This document shows positions 14,923-22,409 of a stretch of 29,252 bases of DNA, in pieces. The DNA lies in contig CAKTUU010000029.1 in assembly GCA_934621505.1 (NCBI GenBank), forward strand, positions 1 through 29,252. Direction: 5' to 3'. This DNA is from an uncultured Clostridia bacterium. Lineage in GTDB: Bacteria; Bacillota; Clostridia; Christensenellales; Aristaeellaceae. The translations under genes were made by a program, and so were the position numbers. Positions within the stretch are counted from its first letter, which is position 1, and each line of letters begins with the position of its first letter. Under the pieces are notes generated by a model. The model saw only the letters and a list, made by a program, of their open reading frames with translations. It made no database searches and was not told the origin of the DNA.

Positions 14923-15888
14923 TTATCCTCTGGGTCCCGGCTGGTAGGCCGGGCATGCCTTTAGAGCGCAGCCGTCAAACAGGCCGCTGACGGCGCGGTC
15001 GTATTCGTCAATGCGGGTGGCCCTGCGAATGGCTTTGCGGGGCTTTTCCGGGTCCTGAAAGCAGTGGGACAGGTACTGCATCATCAGGTGCATGCGCCCC
15101 ACCGCCGCCGTTTCCGGCCAGCTTTGCGCATAGGCCCGATAGAGCCGGTCGTGGAACAGGCGCAATTCCTCCAGGGTAATGCCGGGGCCTCCGGCGATTT
15201 CCCGGGCCAGCGCCGGATTGGCGGCCAGGCCACGGCCCAGCATCACCGCCGTCACGCCCGGATATTCCCTTTGCAAAGCCCGGCAATCCTCCGCCGTAAA
15301 CAGGTCGCCGTTATACACAAAGGAAATGGACGGCAGCCTGCCCGCTTCCGCGCACACCTCCCGCCTTGCCTCTCCCGTATAGGCCTGGGCACGGGTGCGG
15401 GGATGCACAATCAGCTCGTGAACGGGGTATTGCCGGTACAGTTCCAGCAGCCTGGGCCAGTTTTCATCCGTATCAAACCCAATGCGGGTTTTGATGGATA
15501 CCGGCAGTGCGGCGTTTGCATACACCCGGTCTAAAAAGCGTCGCAGTTCCTCCAGATTGCGCAGCATCGCCGCGCCTTTGCCCTTGCCTGTGACCGTACC
15601 AGACGGGCAGCCCAGGTTCAGGTTTACCTCTCCATACCCCGCGTCTCGCAAAAAGCGGGTCATGGCTACCGCTAAATCCGCGTCCCGGGCCAGCACCTGC
15701 GGCACAACCGGTACGCCCGCGTTTGCCCGGGTTGAAAGCTCCGTGTTTTCCCGAACGGTAAAGGACATGGACTGGGATGGACTGACAAAAGGAATAAAGT
15801 ATTTATCCACACCGGAAAAAGTTTGAAAATGCACCCGTCGAAACAGCGCGTCGGTAACGCCATCCAAAGGCGCGAAGTATACCCGCAT
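14923..15888 (-). CDS. dus: tRNA-dihydrouridine synthase
   Basis: This 321-aa flavoenzyme reduces uridines to dihydrouridine in tRNA. It has the FMN-binding N-terminus YFAPLDGVTDALFR (residues 4-17), the catalytic cysteine C94 in NLNLGCPSGTVTGKGKGAAML, and the HPRTRAQAYTGEA segment (TIM barrel, tRNA contact). It lacks clear features to assign it to DusB or another subtype; it is somewhat shorter and more divergent than DusB. The frame is open to a TTG at 15912, but the ATG at 15888 has GAGG eight bases ahead and gives a typical start. The promoter lies at 15927-15956, and the IS1 element is inserted 15 bp upstream of it. No terminator is visible before the rpsO promoter. Confidence 0.94.
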   Translation of the reverse strand: MRVYFAPLDGVTDALFRRVHFQTFSGVDKYFIPFVSPSQSMSFTVRENTELSTRANAGVPVVPQVLARDADLAVAMTRFLRDAGYGEVNLNLGCPSGTVTGKGKGAAMLRNLEELRRFLDRVYANAALPVSIKTRIGFDTDENWPRLLELYRQYPVHELIVHPRTRAQAYTGEARREVCAEAGRLPSISFVYNGDLFTAEDCRALQREYPGVTAVMLGRGLAANPALAREIAGGPGITLEELRLFHDRLYRAYAQSWPETAAVGRMHLMMQYLSHCFQDPEKPRKAIRRATRIDEYDRAVSGLFDGCALKACPAYQPGPRG

Positions 15889-15926
15889 AACCAAAACCTC
15901 GCTAATCCGCAATATCAGAGGGGTTG

Positions 15927-15956
15927 ATTATAGCATTCAAAGACCTTACGCCGCAA
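15927..15956 (-). promoter_or_regulatory. dus promoter
   Basis: On the minus strand TTGCGG (15951-15956), an 18-bp spacer and perfect TATAAT (15927-15932). The IS element begins at 15972 and leaves both boxes intact. Confidence 0.65.
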
Positions 15957-15962
15957 GGGTTT

Positions 15963-15971
15963 GCTAAAATA
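15963..15971. repeat. left target-site duplication of the IS1 element
   Basis: GCTAAAATA directly precedes the left inverted repeat and is repeated exactly at 16746-16754. IS1 elements usually duplicate 8 or 9 bp. Confidence 0.92.
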
Positions 15972-16745
15972 GGGAGTGTCCAAAAGAAAAATTAAAAGAA
16001 ATCAAAGAGAGAGAAAGGAACAGAGGAGGAATGATGCAGGGAGCGGAATAGCATTTTCTGGCTGCCGAAGCGATTATCGGCCTAAACAAAGACGGCAAGA
16101 ACCGCCTGAAGATTCTCCAGTTTCCGAGGGAAACATCTGCCGCGACGCGCCAGCGTGGGAATAGAATGCCGTAAATCAGCATTGACTCCCTCCACCGTAA
16201 AAGTATCCTTTCGGTTGTGAATGTTAAAAATATGTTTTCCAGGGAAAATCACATCCAAATATCCGAAATATCCATCCGTGCAATACCGGTTTGCCGCGGG
16301 GGATGCATCAACCATTTGCTGAATCGTTCCGGCTGCTTTATTTGGGCTTACCCTGTAACCTGCTATTTGACGAGGCTCCCGGCTTACCATGGTCATGATA
16401 TGGACATTTTCCCGTGTTTCCGTCTGCGGTTTATATTTTAAAATCCAATATAATTCATCCAGCTCTACGGTTCCTGAACAGTCGCTGGCTATTTGGCCTT
16501 TCAGGTCAATTTTGGCGCTCTTTTTTATCCAATTCATCACATTGGATTTGTTCATCTTCAGGATCTTTCCTGCTCCGCGCCCGCTGATCCCGCCGTAATA
16601 CATTTTGATTGCGAGCTGTCTGGTTTCTTCCGGGTACTCATGCTGCTTCGGATTAATGGCGTAGTAGACGCCGCACTCCTTACATTTGCAGCGCTGACTT
16701 CCTGAAGCATTATTCTATCACAATATCTTTGCTTTGGACACTCCC
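15972..16745 (-). mobile_element. IS1-family insertion sequence, 774 bp
   Basis: Perfect 13-bp terminal inverted repeats (GGGAGTGTCCAAA at 15972-15984, its complement at 16733-16745) and a perfect 9-bp target duplication define both ends. The length is close to classical IS1. It carries one decayed transposase gene on the minus strand. The insertion is between the dus promoter and the tRNA-Pro promoter and breaks no gene. A perfect duplication suggests a recent event. Confidence 0.93.
15992..16714 (-). pseudogene. IS1-family transposase, broken
   Basis: The longest intact part (16082-16603, 173 aa) has DDE features: VELDELYW, CTDGYFGYLDV, and DTFTVEGVNADLRH with the acidic E. Upstream, the same frame continues for 37 codons to a TAG at 16715. 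It encodes a half zinc ribbon (C-K-C-K-E-C) and a helix, but no good start codon, and the first C-x-x-C of the ribbon is missing. Downstream, the TAG at 16082-16084 interrupts AVFV; the same frame then runs 29 codons to a TAA at 15992 with a plausible C-terminus. So it lacks the N-terminus and has an amber stop. Read-through or frameshifting cannot be excluded, but an inactive, trans-mobilised copy is more likely. Confidence 0.82.
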
Positions 16746-16754
16746 GCTAAAATA
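16746..16754. repeat. right target-site duplication of the IS1 element
   Basis: GCTAAAATA, an exact copy of 15963-15971. Confidence 0.92.
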
Positions 16755-16799
16755 CGCCGGCGTCTGAAAAGAAAAATGCCAAAAATCGAAAAAACAGGC

Positions 16800-16828
16800 T
16801 TGACAACCGGGCATACGCAGGTTATAAT
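16800..16828 (+). promoter_or_regulatory. consensus promoter of tRNA-Pro
   Basis: TTGACA (16800-16805), a 17-bp spacer and TATAAT (16823-16828): both boxes and the spacing are perfect consensus, as expected for a strong stable-RNA promoter. Confidence 0.92.
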
Positions 16829-16873
16829 ATCAAACGTGTTCTGAAAGAAATGACAGATCACCCAAGTGAATAT

Positions 16874-16950
16874 CTGGGTGTGGCGCAGTTTGGTAGCGTG
16901 CTTGAATGGGGTTCAAGAGGCCGGAAGTTCAAATCTTCTCACCCAGACCA
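16874..16950 (+). tRNA. tRNA-Pro(GGG)
   Basis: The acceptor arms CTGGGTG (16874-16880) and CACCCAG (16940-16946) pair, followed by A and an encoded CCA (16948-16950). The anticodon stem CTTGA / TCAAG closes a seven-base loop ATGGGGT, giving anticodon GGG, which reads the proline codon CCC. The D-arm (GCGCAGTTTGGTAGCG) and T-loop (GTTCAAATC) are standard. A terminator follows directly, so it is a single-gene unit. Confidence 0.95.
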
Positions 16951-16995
16951 TGAAAAGCCATGAAACGTAACAGTTTCATGGCTTTTCAGTTTTTA
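16951..16995 (+). terminator. terminator of tRNA-Pro
   Basis: A perfect 16-bp stem (16951-16966 with 16973-16988) with a 6-base loop, then GTTTTTA. It starts at the base right after the encoded CCA. Confidence 0.93.
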
Positions 16996-17069
16996 CAGAA
17001 ATTTCCATGCTGGCAGTACGTTGGCAATCGCACAAAAACGGTATCTGTCCTGTCAGCGCCCCTCGTTCA

Positions 17070-17180
17070 TCAGGAGCGCTTTTGACCCGCCCGGTCCTTT
17101 TGTCCGGTGGCGGCAACCAGCATCAATAGAATTTTTACCCCAACGACAGCGCCTAAAACCGCAATCATGATTTCGCCCAT
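17070..17180 (-). CDS. 36-aa small membrane peptide
   Basis: This short minus-strand gene has a perfect AAGGAGGT eight bases before its ATG at 17180. It encodes MGEIMIAVLGAVVGVKILL and then MLVAATGQ with a basic end, KDRAGQKRS. The first 25 residues would form a single membrane helix, apart from one Lys at 16, with a positive cytoplasmic tail. I do not recognise a family. A possible promoter lies at 17208-17235. The strong ribosome site and clean hydrophobic pattern are the reasons for calling it real. Confidence 0.68.
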   Translation of the reverse strand: MGEIMIAVLGAVVGVKILLMLVAATGQKDRAGQKRS

Positions 17181-17207
17181 TTCAAACGACCTCCTTCTTT
17201 ATGGTTT

Positions 17208-17235
17208 ATGATAGCACATTTCCTTCTTTTCGCAA
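17208..17235 (-). promoter_or_regulatory. candidate promoter of the 36-aa peptide
   Basis: On the minus strand TTGCGA (17230-17235), a 16-bp spacer and TATCAT (17208-17213), about 25 bases before the start codon. The rest of 17236-17322 shows nothing else. Confidence 0.5.
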
Positions 17236-17322
17236 CAGCGAATGGCAAATTCTTAGCGCGGGCTTTGCACCTTTGTGAATCATCCGCCCCTATAAGATAC
17301 ATCAAAAGCACAATTTACACGG

Positions 17323-17351
17323 TTGACATCCATGCTGGGCGGTGCTAAAAT
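17323..17351 (+). promoter_or_regulatory. promoter of the branched-chain aminotransferase gene
   Basis: Perfect TTGACA (17323-17328), a 17-bp spacer and TAAAAT (17346-17351). The transcript would carry about 125 bases of leader. Confidence 0.8.
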
Positions 17352-17400
17352 CCTTGCCGTAAAGTGAATCAGGCCGGTTTACCGGTTCGGCGCAATGGCG

Positions 17401-17459
17401 CGCCCAACGTCCCTGTCTCTGTGAATGGTCATAGAGGCATGGGCGTTTTTGATTTTTTT
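17401..17459 (+). terminator. attenuator-like terminator in the ilvE leader
   Basis: The outer stem CGCCCA / TGGGCG (17401-17406 with 17440-17445) encloses a 7-bp inner stem (17417-17423 with 17430-17436, one wobble). Then come TTTTT, GA and seven T. It lies between the promoter and the ilvE start, so transcription is probably ended here under some condition. Confidence 0.62.
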
Positions 17460-17484
17460 GAAGAATGGCAGGAGGGATCTGGTT

Positions 17485-18564
17485 ATGCTATCCATTCGCG
17501 TTGAACGCACCGCTCACCCGGCTCAAAAGCCCGCCGCCGGTCAGCCTCTGGGCTTTGGCAAAATCTTTACCGACCATATGTTTATCATGGATTATACCGA
17601 GGGCGTTGGCTGGCATGACGCGCGAATTGTGCCCTTCCAGAAAATCACCCTTTCCCCCGCCGCCATGGTGTTTCACTATGGGCAGGAAATGTTTGAGGGA
17701 CTGAAAGCCTATAAAGGCGTGGACGGCAAGGCCTACCTGTTCCGGCCGGATATGAACGCCAAACGGGCCAACCAGTCCAACGACCGGCTGTGCATTCCCC
17801 GCATCCCGGCAGAGGATTTTGTGCAGGCGGTAAAGGCCGTGGTCAAGGTGGATGAGGACTGGATTCCCACCGACCCGGGCACGTCGCTGTACGTCCGTCC
17901 CTTTGTTATCGCCACCGATGAATTTTTGGGCGTGGCCCCTTCCAAAACCTATCGTTTCATGATTATCCTGTCCCCCAGCGGGGCGTATTACGCCAGCGGC
18001 CTGAGTCCCGTAGGCATTTGGATTGAGGATCAGTATGTGCGCGCAGTCCGCGGCGGCATAGGCTTTGCCAAAACCGGCGGCAACTACGCCGCGTCCCTGA
18101 TTGCCCAGGTAAAGGCCCACGACTCCGGCTATTCGCAGGTGCTGTGGCTGGACGGCGTGGAGCGCAAATATATTGAAGAAGTGGGGGCCATGAATATCTT
18201 TTTCAAAATCAGCGGCAAAATCGTCACCCCCATGCTCAGCGGCAGCATTCTGCCGGGCATTACCCGGGACTCCGTCCTGACCCTGTGCCGGGACTGGGAC
18301 TATCCGGTGGAGGAACGCCGCATCTCCGTGGACGAATTGCTCGCCGCCCAGGCCAGCGGCGCTCTGGAGGAGTGCTTCGGCACCGGAACCGCGGCGGTGA
18401 TTTCGCCTGTGGGTAAGCTGCGCTATGAGGACCAGGTCATGACCGTTGGCGACGGCCAAATCGGCCCGGTCAGCCAGCGGCTGTATGATACCGTTACCGG
18501 CATCCAGTCCGGCAGGCTGCCCGACCCCTACGGCGACTGGCATGTGTGCGTGGAGGAGGCCTGA
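17485..18564 (+). CDS. ilvE: branched-chain amino acid aminotransferase
   Basis: This 359-aa class IV PLP enzyme transfers amino groups between glutamate and the keto acids of leucine, isoleucine and valine. Family blocks are FGKIFTDHMFIMDY (24-37), HYGQEMFEGLKAY (64-76), YVRPFVIATDEFLGV (136-150) and the PLP lysine K196 in AKTGGNYAAS, followed by QVLWLDGVERKYIEEVGAMN. This is the long BCAT type (BCAT1-like), not the short D-amino acid aminotransferase type. The frame runs back to 17425, but that part lies over the leader hairpin; the ATG at 17485 has AGGAGGG eight bases ahead. It is followed by a PLP-salvage kinase. Confidence 0.94.
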   Translation: MLSIRVERTAHPAQKPAAGQPLGFGKIFTDHMFIMDYTEGVGWHDARIVPFQKITLSPAAMVFHYGQEMFEGLKAYKGVDGKAYLFRPDMNAKRANQSNDRLCIPRIPAEDFVQAVKAVVKVDEDWIPTDPGTSLYVRPFVIATDEFLGVAPSKTYRFMIILSPSGAYYASGLSPVGIWIEDQYVRAVRGGIGFAKTGGNYAASLIAQVKAHDSGYSQVLWLDGVERKYIEEVGAMNIFFKISGKIVTPMLSGSILPGITRDSVLTLCRDWDYPVEERRISVDELLAAQASGALEECFGTGTAAVISPVGKLRYEDQVMTVGDGQIGPVSQRLYDTVTGIQSGRLPDPYGDWHVCVEEA

Positions 18565-18608
18565 CGGCCTGTTGTTGGAATTTGGACGGGATTTTACCGG
18601 CTGCTCTC

Positions 18609-18636
18609 TTGCTTTTTTCGTGAAAACGTGTATGAT
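18609..18636 (+). promoter_or_regulatory. candidate promoter of the pyridoxal kinase-guaA pair
   Basis: TTGCTT (18609-18614), a 16-bp spacer and TATGAT (18631-18636), about 40 bases ahead of the kinase ATG. No clear terminator follows ilvE, so read-through is also possible. Confidence 0.55.
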
Positions 18637-18674
18637 TAGGAGTACATTTTTGGCGGAAGGGGTGTGAGGGCCGG

Positions 18675-19544
18675 ATGCAGAAGCGGGCCATTGCGGTACA
18701 CGACATTTCCTGCGTCGGACGCTGCTCGCTGACGGTGGCGCTGCCTGTGCTGTCCGCCGCCGGGCTGAACACCGCCATTGTGCCTACCGCCCTGCTCAGC
18801 ACCCACACAGGCGAATTTACCGGGTATACCCATTTGGATTTATCCGATCAGCTGCTGCCCATCGCCCGCCACTTAAGCACGCTGGGGCTGCATTACGACG
18901 CCTTTTATTCCGGCTACCTGGCCTCCGGGGCGCAGGTGGACGCTGTTCTTTCCATGATGGATCTGCTTTGCGACAACCAAACCCATATTTTTGTGGACCC
19001 GGCCTTTGCGGACCAGGGGCGCATGTACAGCCTGATGGATGCTTCCATGCCCGCCCAGATGCGCCGCTTATGCGGCCGGGCCCGCACTATTGTGCCCAAT
19101 ATCACGGAAGCGGCTTTTCTGCTGGATGATCCCGTCCTGTGCCGCCAGCCGGACCAACCCCAGGTGGACCAGATCTGCCGGGATTTGTGCGGCATTGGTC
19201 CGCAGCAGGTGGTGGTTACGGACGTGGGCTTTCAGCCGGGCCAGACGGGCATTGCCATCTATACCCAGGGCATGGAAAGGCCGGTTTATCTGTTCCGTAC
19301 CCGCTTTGACGGCGTATTTCACGGCACGGGCGACGTCTTTGCCTCCCTGCTGCTGGGCGGTCTGACCAACGACCTGTCCCTGGAAGCCGCCGCCGAGCTG
19401 GCCCTGAACCTGACCCATCAAAGCATCCGCCTGACTCTGGACAGCGGCGAGCCGCTGCGCTACGGCGTGCAGTTTGAGCGGGTTCTGCCGGATTACTGGC
19501 GCAGTCTGCACCTTTCCCCTTCTATTCCATCACACGAGGAGTGA
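18675..19544 (+). CDS. pyridoxal/pyridoxamine kinase (PdxK/PdxY type)
   Basis: This 289-aa ribokinase-fold enzyme phosphorylates B6 vitamers and so salvages PLP. The N-terminal VHDISCVGRCSLTVALPVLSA carries the substrate-binding Ser/Cys region, STHTGEF (42-48) the pyridoxal contacts, and H216-G-T-G-D220 the anion hole with catalytic Asp. The ribosome site is GAGGG ahead of the ATG at 18675. Clostridial homologues are often called pyridoxamine kinase; the vitamer preference is not visible. The stop at 19542-19544 is seven bases before guaA, suggesting co-translation. It is next to the PLP-dependent aminotransferase. Confidence 0.9.
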   Translation: MQKRAIAVHDISCVGRCSLTVALPVLSAAGLNTAIVPTALLSTHTGEFTGYTHLDLSDQLLPIARHLSTLGLHYDAFYSGYLASGAQVDAVLSMMDLLCDNQTHIFVDPAFADQGRMYSLMDASMPAQMRRLCGRARTIVPNITEAAFLLDDPVLCRQPDQPQVDQICRDLCGIGPQQVVVTDVGFQPGQTGIAIYTQGMERPVYLFRTRFDGVFHGTGDVFASLLLGGLTNDLSLEAAAELALNLTHQSIRLTLDSGEPLRYGVQFERVLPDYWRSLHLSPSIPSHEE

Positions 19545-19551
19545 CCCCCTG

Positions 19552-21087
19552 ATGCAAACGGTTCTGATTCTGGATTTTGGCGGTCAGTACACCCAGCTGA
19601 TCGCCCGCCGTGTACGGGAATGCGGCGTGTATTCCTGCGTGCTGCCCTATACGGCCAGCCTTGCGCAAATTCGCGAAGCGGCTCCCATGGGCGTTATCCT
19701 GAGCGGCGGCCCGGCCAGCGTGCTGGACGAGGGTGCGCCCACCCTTGACATGGGCGTGTTTGAACTGGGCGTGCCCGTGCTGGGCATCTGCTACGGAATG
19801 CAGCTGATTGCCCATTTGCACGGCGCGCCTGTGCACCGCTGCAGCCAGCGGGAATACGGCCGCACCGATGTGCATATGGACGATACCCAAACCGGCCTGC
19901 TGAAGGGCATGAAGGATCACAGCCAGTGCTGGATGAGCCACACCTGGCAGGTAGCCACCCCGCCTGAGGGGTTTAAGGCTACTGCCCATACGGCCCACTG
20001 TCCGGTAGCCGCCATGGCGGACCCTGCCCGCCGCATCTATGGCGTACAGTTCCACCCGGAGGTTACCCATACGGAGGAAGGCTTTGCCCTGCTGCAAAAC
20101 TTCTTAAAGGACATTTGCGGGCTGGCGGGCGACTGGAACATGGAAGCCTATGCCGAAATTGCCGTGCGGCAAATTCGCGAGCAGGTAGGCGATGGAACCG
20201 TGCTGCTGGGCCTGTCCGGCGGCGTGGACAGCGCCGTGGCCGCCGCGCTTTTGTACCGGGCCATCGGCAGCCGCCTCACCTGCGTATATGTGGACCACGG
20301 CTTCATGCGTGCCGGTGAAAGCGACCAGGTGGTGGACATCTTCACCAAAACCTTCCCGGTGGAGCTGGTGCATGTGGACGCATCCCAGCGCTTCTTTGCC
20401 GACCTGGCCGGGGTAACCGACCCGGAAACCAAGCGCAAGATCATCGGCCGGGACTTTGTGGAGGTCTTTAAGGAGGAATCCCGCAAGCTGGGCAAGCGGG
20501 ATCACTTTGCCCAGGGCACCATTTATCCCGATGTGATTGAAAGCGGCAAAGCCACCGGCAGCGCCGTGATCAAAAGCCATCACAACGTGGGCGGCCTGCC
20601 CGCCGAGCTGGGCTTTCAAAGCCTGGTGGAGCCGCTGCGCATGCTGTTTAAGGACGAAGTTCGCAAGCTGGGCTTAACCCTGGGCCTGCCGGAAAGCCTG
20701 GTATACCGCCAGCCCTTCCCCGGTCCCGGTCTGGCCATCCGCGTAATCGGCGACCTGACCCCGGACAAGGTGCGCATTGTACGGGAAAGCGACCTGATTT
20801 TGCGTCAGGAAATTGCCTCCGCCGGGCTGGATAAGGCCATTTCTCAGTACTTTACCGTGCTGACCGGCGCGCATTCGGTAGGCGTGATGGGCGATGAGCG
20901 CACCTACGCCTATGCGGTGGCAATTCGCGCCGTTACCACCGACGATTTTATGACGGCCGATGTGGCCCAGCTGCCTTACGATGTGCTTGGCAAAATCGCC
21001 ACCCGCATTGTGGGCGAAGTATCCGGCTGCAACCGGGTGCTGTATGATGTTACCACCAAGCCCCCGGCCAGTATCGAGTGGGAATAA
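19552..21087 (+). CDS. guaA: GMP synthase (glutamine-hydrolysing)
   Basis: This 511-aa enzyme makes GMP from XMP, glutamine and ATP. The class I glutaminase domain has C80 in GICYGMQ and H168/E170 in FHPEV. The ATP pyrophosphatase domain has SGGVDSA (222-228), and the C-terminal dimerisation domain ends VTTKPPASIEWE, the normal family ending. The ATG at 19552 follows GAGGAG after ten bases; the upstream in-frame extension overlaps the kinase and is not expected in the family. Length is normal. A strong terminator follows. No guanine or xanthine riboswitch is seen, since the gene lies directly behind the kinase. Confidence 0.97.
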   Translation: MQTVLILDFGGQYTQLIARRVRECGVYSCVLPYTASLAQIREAAPMGVILSGGPASVLDEGAPTLDMGVFELGVPVLGICYGMQLIAHLHGAPVHRCSQREYGRTDVHMDDTQTGLLKGMKDHSQCWMSHTWQVATPPEGFKATAHTAHCPVAAMADPARRIYGVQFHPEVTHTEEGFALLQNFLKDICGLAGDWNMEAYAEIAVRQIREQVGDGTVLLGLSGGVDSAVAAALLYRAIGSRLTCVYVDHGFMRAGESDQVVDIFTKTFPVELVHVDASQRFFADLAGVTDPETKRKIIGRDFVEVFKEESRKLGKRDHFAQGTIYPDVIESGKATGSAVIKSHHNVGGLPAELGFQSLVEPLRMLFKDEVRKLGLTLGLPESLVYRQPFPGPGLAIRVIGDLTPDKVRIVRESDLILRQEIASAGLDKAISQYFTVLTGAHSVGVMGDERTYAYAVAIRAVTTDDFMTADVAQLPYDVLGKIATRIVGEVSGCNRVLYDVTTKPPASIEWE

Positions 21088-21095
21088 GACCTCGC

Positions 21096-21142
21096 AACCT
21101 CCGAAAAGCGCCTGTCCAACAGCGCTTTTCGGAGGTTTTTTT
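21096..21142 (+). terminator. guaA terminator
   Basis: A perfect 16-bp stem (21096-21111 with 21122-21137) and a 10-base loop, followed by a run of T to 21142. The A run on the 5' arm makes it work partly on the minus strand as well. The rest of 21143-21232 shows no gene. Confidence 0.95.
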
Positions 21143-21232
21143 GTTGCTCTGCCGTCTTAAGCATCCATACAATTTCTTATTCTTATACATAAAGCGTCTG
21201 CAAGCCCCATTCATGAGTGCGTTTTCTCCGTT

Positions 21233-21311
21233 ATCCATACCATTGGTATAAAAAAGAAAATCCATTCCGTATGGATGGTGCGTTCCCTTGCGGCCAAACC
21301 TCTGCTATAAT
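21233..21311 (+). promoter_or_regulatory. promoter and candidate operator of the XRE-ABC operon
   Basis: A perfect TATAAT (21306-21311) has only a weak -35 (TTCCCT, 21283-21288, 17-bp spacer). Upstream are a perfect palindrome ATACCA-T-TGGTAT (21237-21249) and inverted arms ATCCATAC / GTATGGAT (21233-21240 and 21269-21276). A weak -35 plus palindromes suggests activation or autoregulation. Confidence 0.6.
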
Positions 21312-21335
21312 CAGGCCGTAAAGGAGGCGAAAGCC

Positions 21336-22409
21336 ATGCCTATTTCCCTGGCGCAAAACATTCGCTCGCTTCGCAAGCAGCGCGGGCTGACCCAGGAACA
21401 GCTGGCAGAGGTGCTGGGCGTAACCGTCGGCGCGGTGTATAAATGGGAGGCGCAGCTATCCCAGCCGGAATTAAGTACCCTGATGGAACTGGCGGATTTT
21501 TTTGATACGTCCGTGGACGTGCTTCTGGGCTACCAAATGAAGGATAACCGTCTGCAAACAACGGTTGATCGCCTGAAGCAGTACCGCCGCAACAAGGACC
21601 GGGCCGGGCTTGCCGAGGCGGAAAAGGCCCTGAAGAAATATCCAAACCACTTTGACGTTGTACACAACAGCGCCATGCTGTACCGGCTGCTGGGCGTAAC
21701 CACCCATGAAACCGCTTTGCTGCGCCGGGCGCTGGAGCTGCTGGAAAAAGCCCGGCTTCTGCTTTCGCAAAATACCAACCCCAAAATCAGTGAAAGCACC
21801 CTGCAGGCGGAAATAGCTGGCTGCATCTACGCGCTGGGCAATCCGGACCAGGCGGTGGAGCGGCTGAAGCAGTGCAATGCCGGCGGCCTTTACGGTGATT
21901 TGATCGGGCTGATTCTGGCGGCAGACTGTCATAAGCCCAAGGAAGCGCTGCCCTTTCTGTCGGAAGCCCTGCTGAAAAGCGTGGTTTCCATTATGCAGGT
22001 GGTCATGGGCTACATCAACGTGTTTTGGGTGGACAAGGACTACCCATCCGCCCAACGGCTCATTCTTTGGGGCATCGACTTTTTTGCCAGCCTGATGCAG
22101 CAGGACCAGCCCTCCTTTTTAAGCAAAATCAACAGCGTGTTTTGGGCCTGTCTGGCCTGCACCCAGCTGTACTGCGGCGATGAAGCGGCGGCCCGCCAAT
22201 CCCTTGAGCAGGCCCGAAGACTGGCCCGGAGTTTTGACCTGCATCCGGATTACAGCACCCATTCCATCCGGTTTGCGTGCTACGGTGAGCCCGCCAGCGT
22301 TTACGATGATTTGGGCGAAACCGCCATGGACGGCGTAACCGCCGTTCTCGCCACGGAAAACCCTTCCCTGCGCCGTATTTGGGAGGAAATCAATAATGAA
22401 GAAAAGTAG
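21336..22409 (+). CDS. XRE-family regulator with TPR-like C-terminal domain
   Basis: This 357-aa protein has an N-terminal Cro/C1 helix-turn-helix (about residues 5-60, SLRKQRGLTQEQLAEVLGV then GAVYKWE). The helical C-terminal domain looks like tetratricopeptide repeats, as in regulators that sense a peptide or small ligand. The ATG at 21336 has AAAGGAGG eight bases ahead; the frame is open back to 21288 across the promoter. The last 14 bp overlap the ABC transporter start, so the two are translated together and the regulator most likely controls this exporter. The ligand is unknown. Confidence 0.92.
   Translation: MPISLAQNIRSLRKQRGLTQEQLAEVLGVTVGAVYKWEAQLSQPELSTLMELADFFDTSVDVLLGYQMKDNRLQTTVDRLKQYRRNKDRAGLAEAEKALKKYPNHFDVVHNSAMLYRLLGVTTHETALLRRALELLEKARLLLSQNTNPKISESTLQAEIAGCIYALGNPDQAVERLKQCNAGGLYGDLIGLILAADCHKPKEALPFLSEALLKSVVSIMQVVMGYINVFWVDKDYPSAQRLILWGIDFFASLMQQDQPSFLSKINSVFWACLACTQLYCGDEAAARQSLEQARRLARSFDLHPDYSTHSIRFACYGEPASVYDDLGETAMDGVTAVLATENPSLRRIWEEINNEEK

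Noticed and set aside
16604..16745. Intact IS1 insA-type upstream frame
   Set aside because: The ATG-initiated frame near the right end of the element gives a protein without any zinc-finger or HTH features; the sensible codons are in another frame that lacks a start.
17425..17484. Longer N-terminus for the branched-chain aminotransferase
   Set aside because: There is no Shine-Dalgarno before 17425 and the sequence codes through the leader hairpin and T tract; the ATG at 17485 has AGGAGGG and matches the usual length.
17352..17484. T-box riboswitch before the aminotransferase
   Set aside because: No AGGGTGGNACC-type antiterminator sequence or stem I motifs were found; only a simple terminator-like hairpin.
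19545..19552. Purine riboswitch before guaA
   Set aside because: Only seven bases separate the kinase stop from the guaA start, leaving no room for one.
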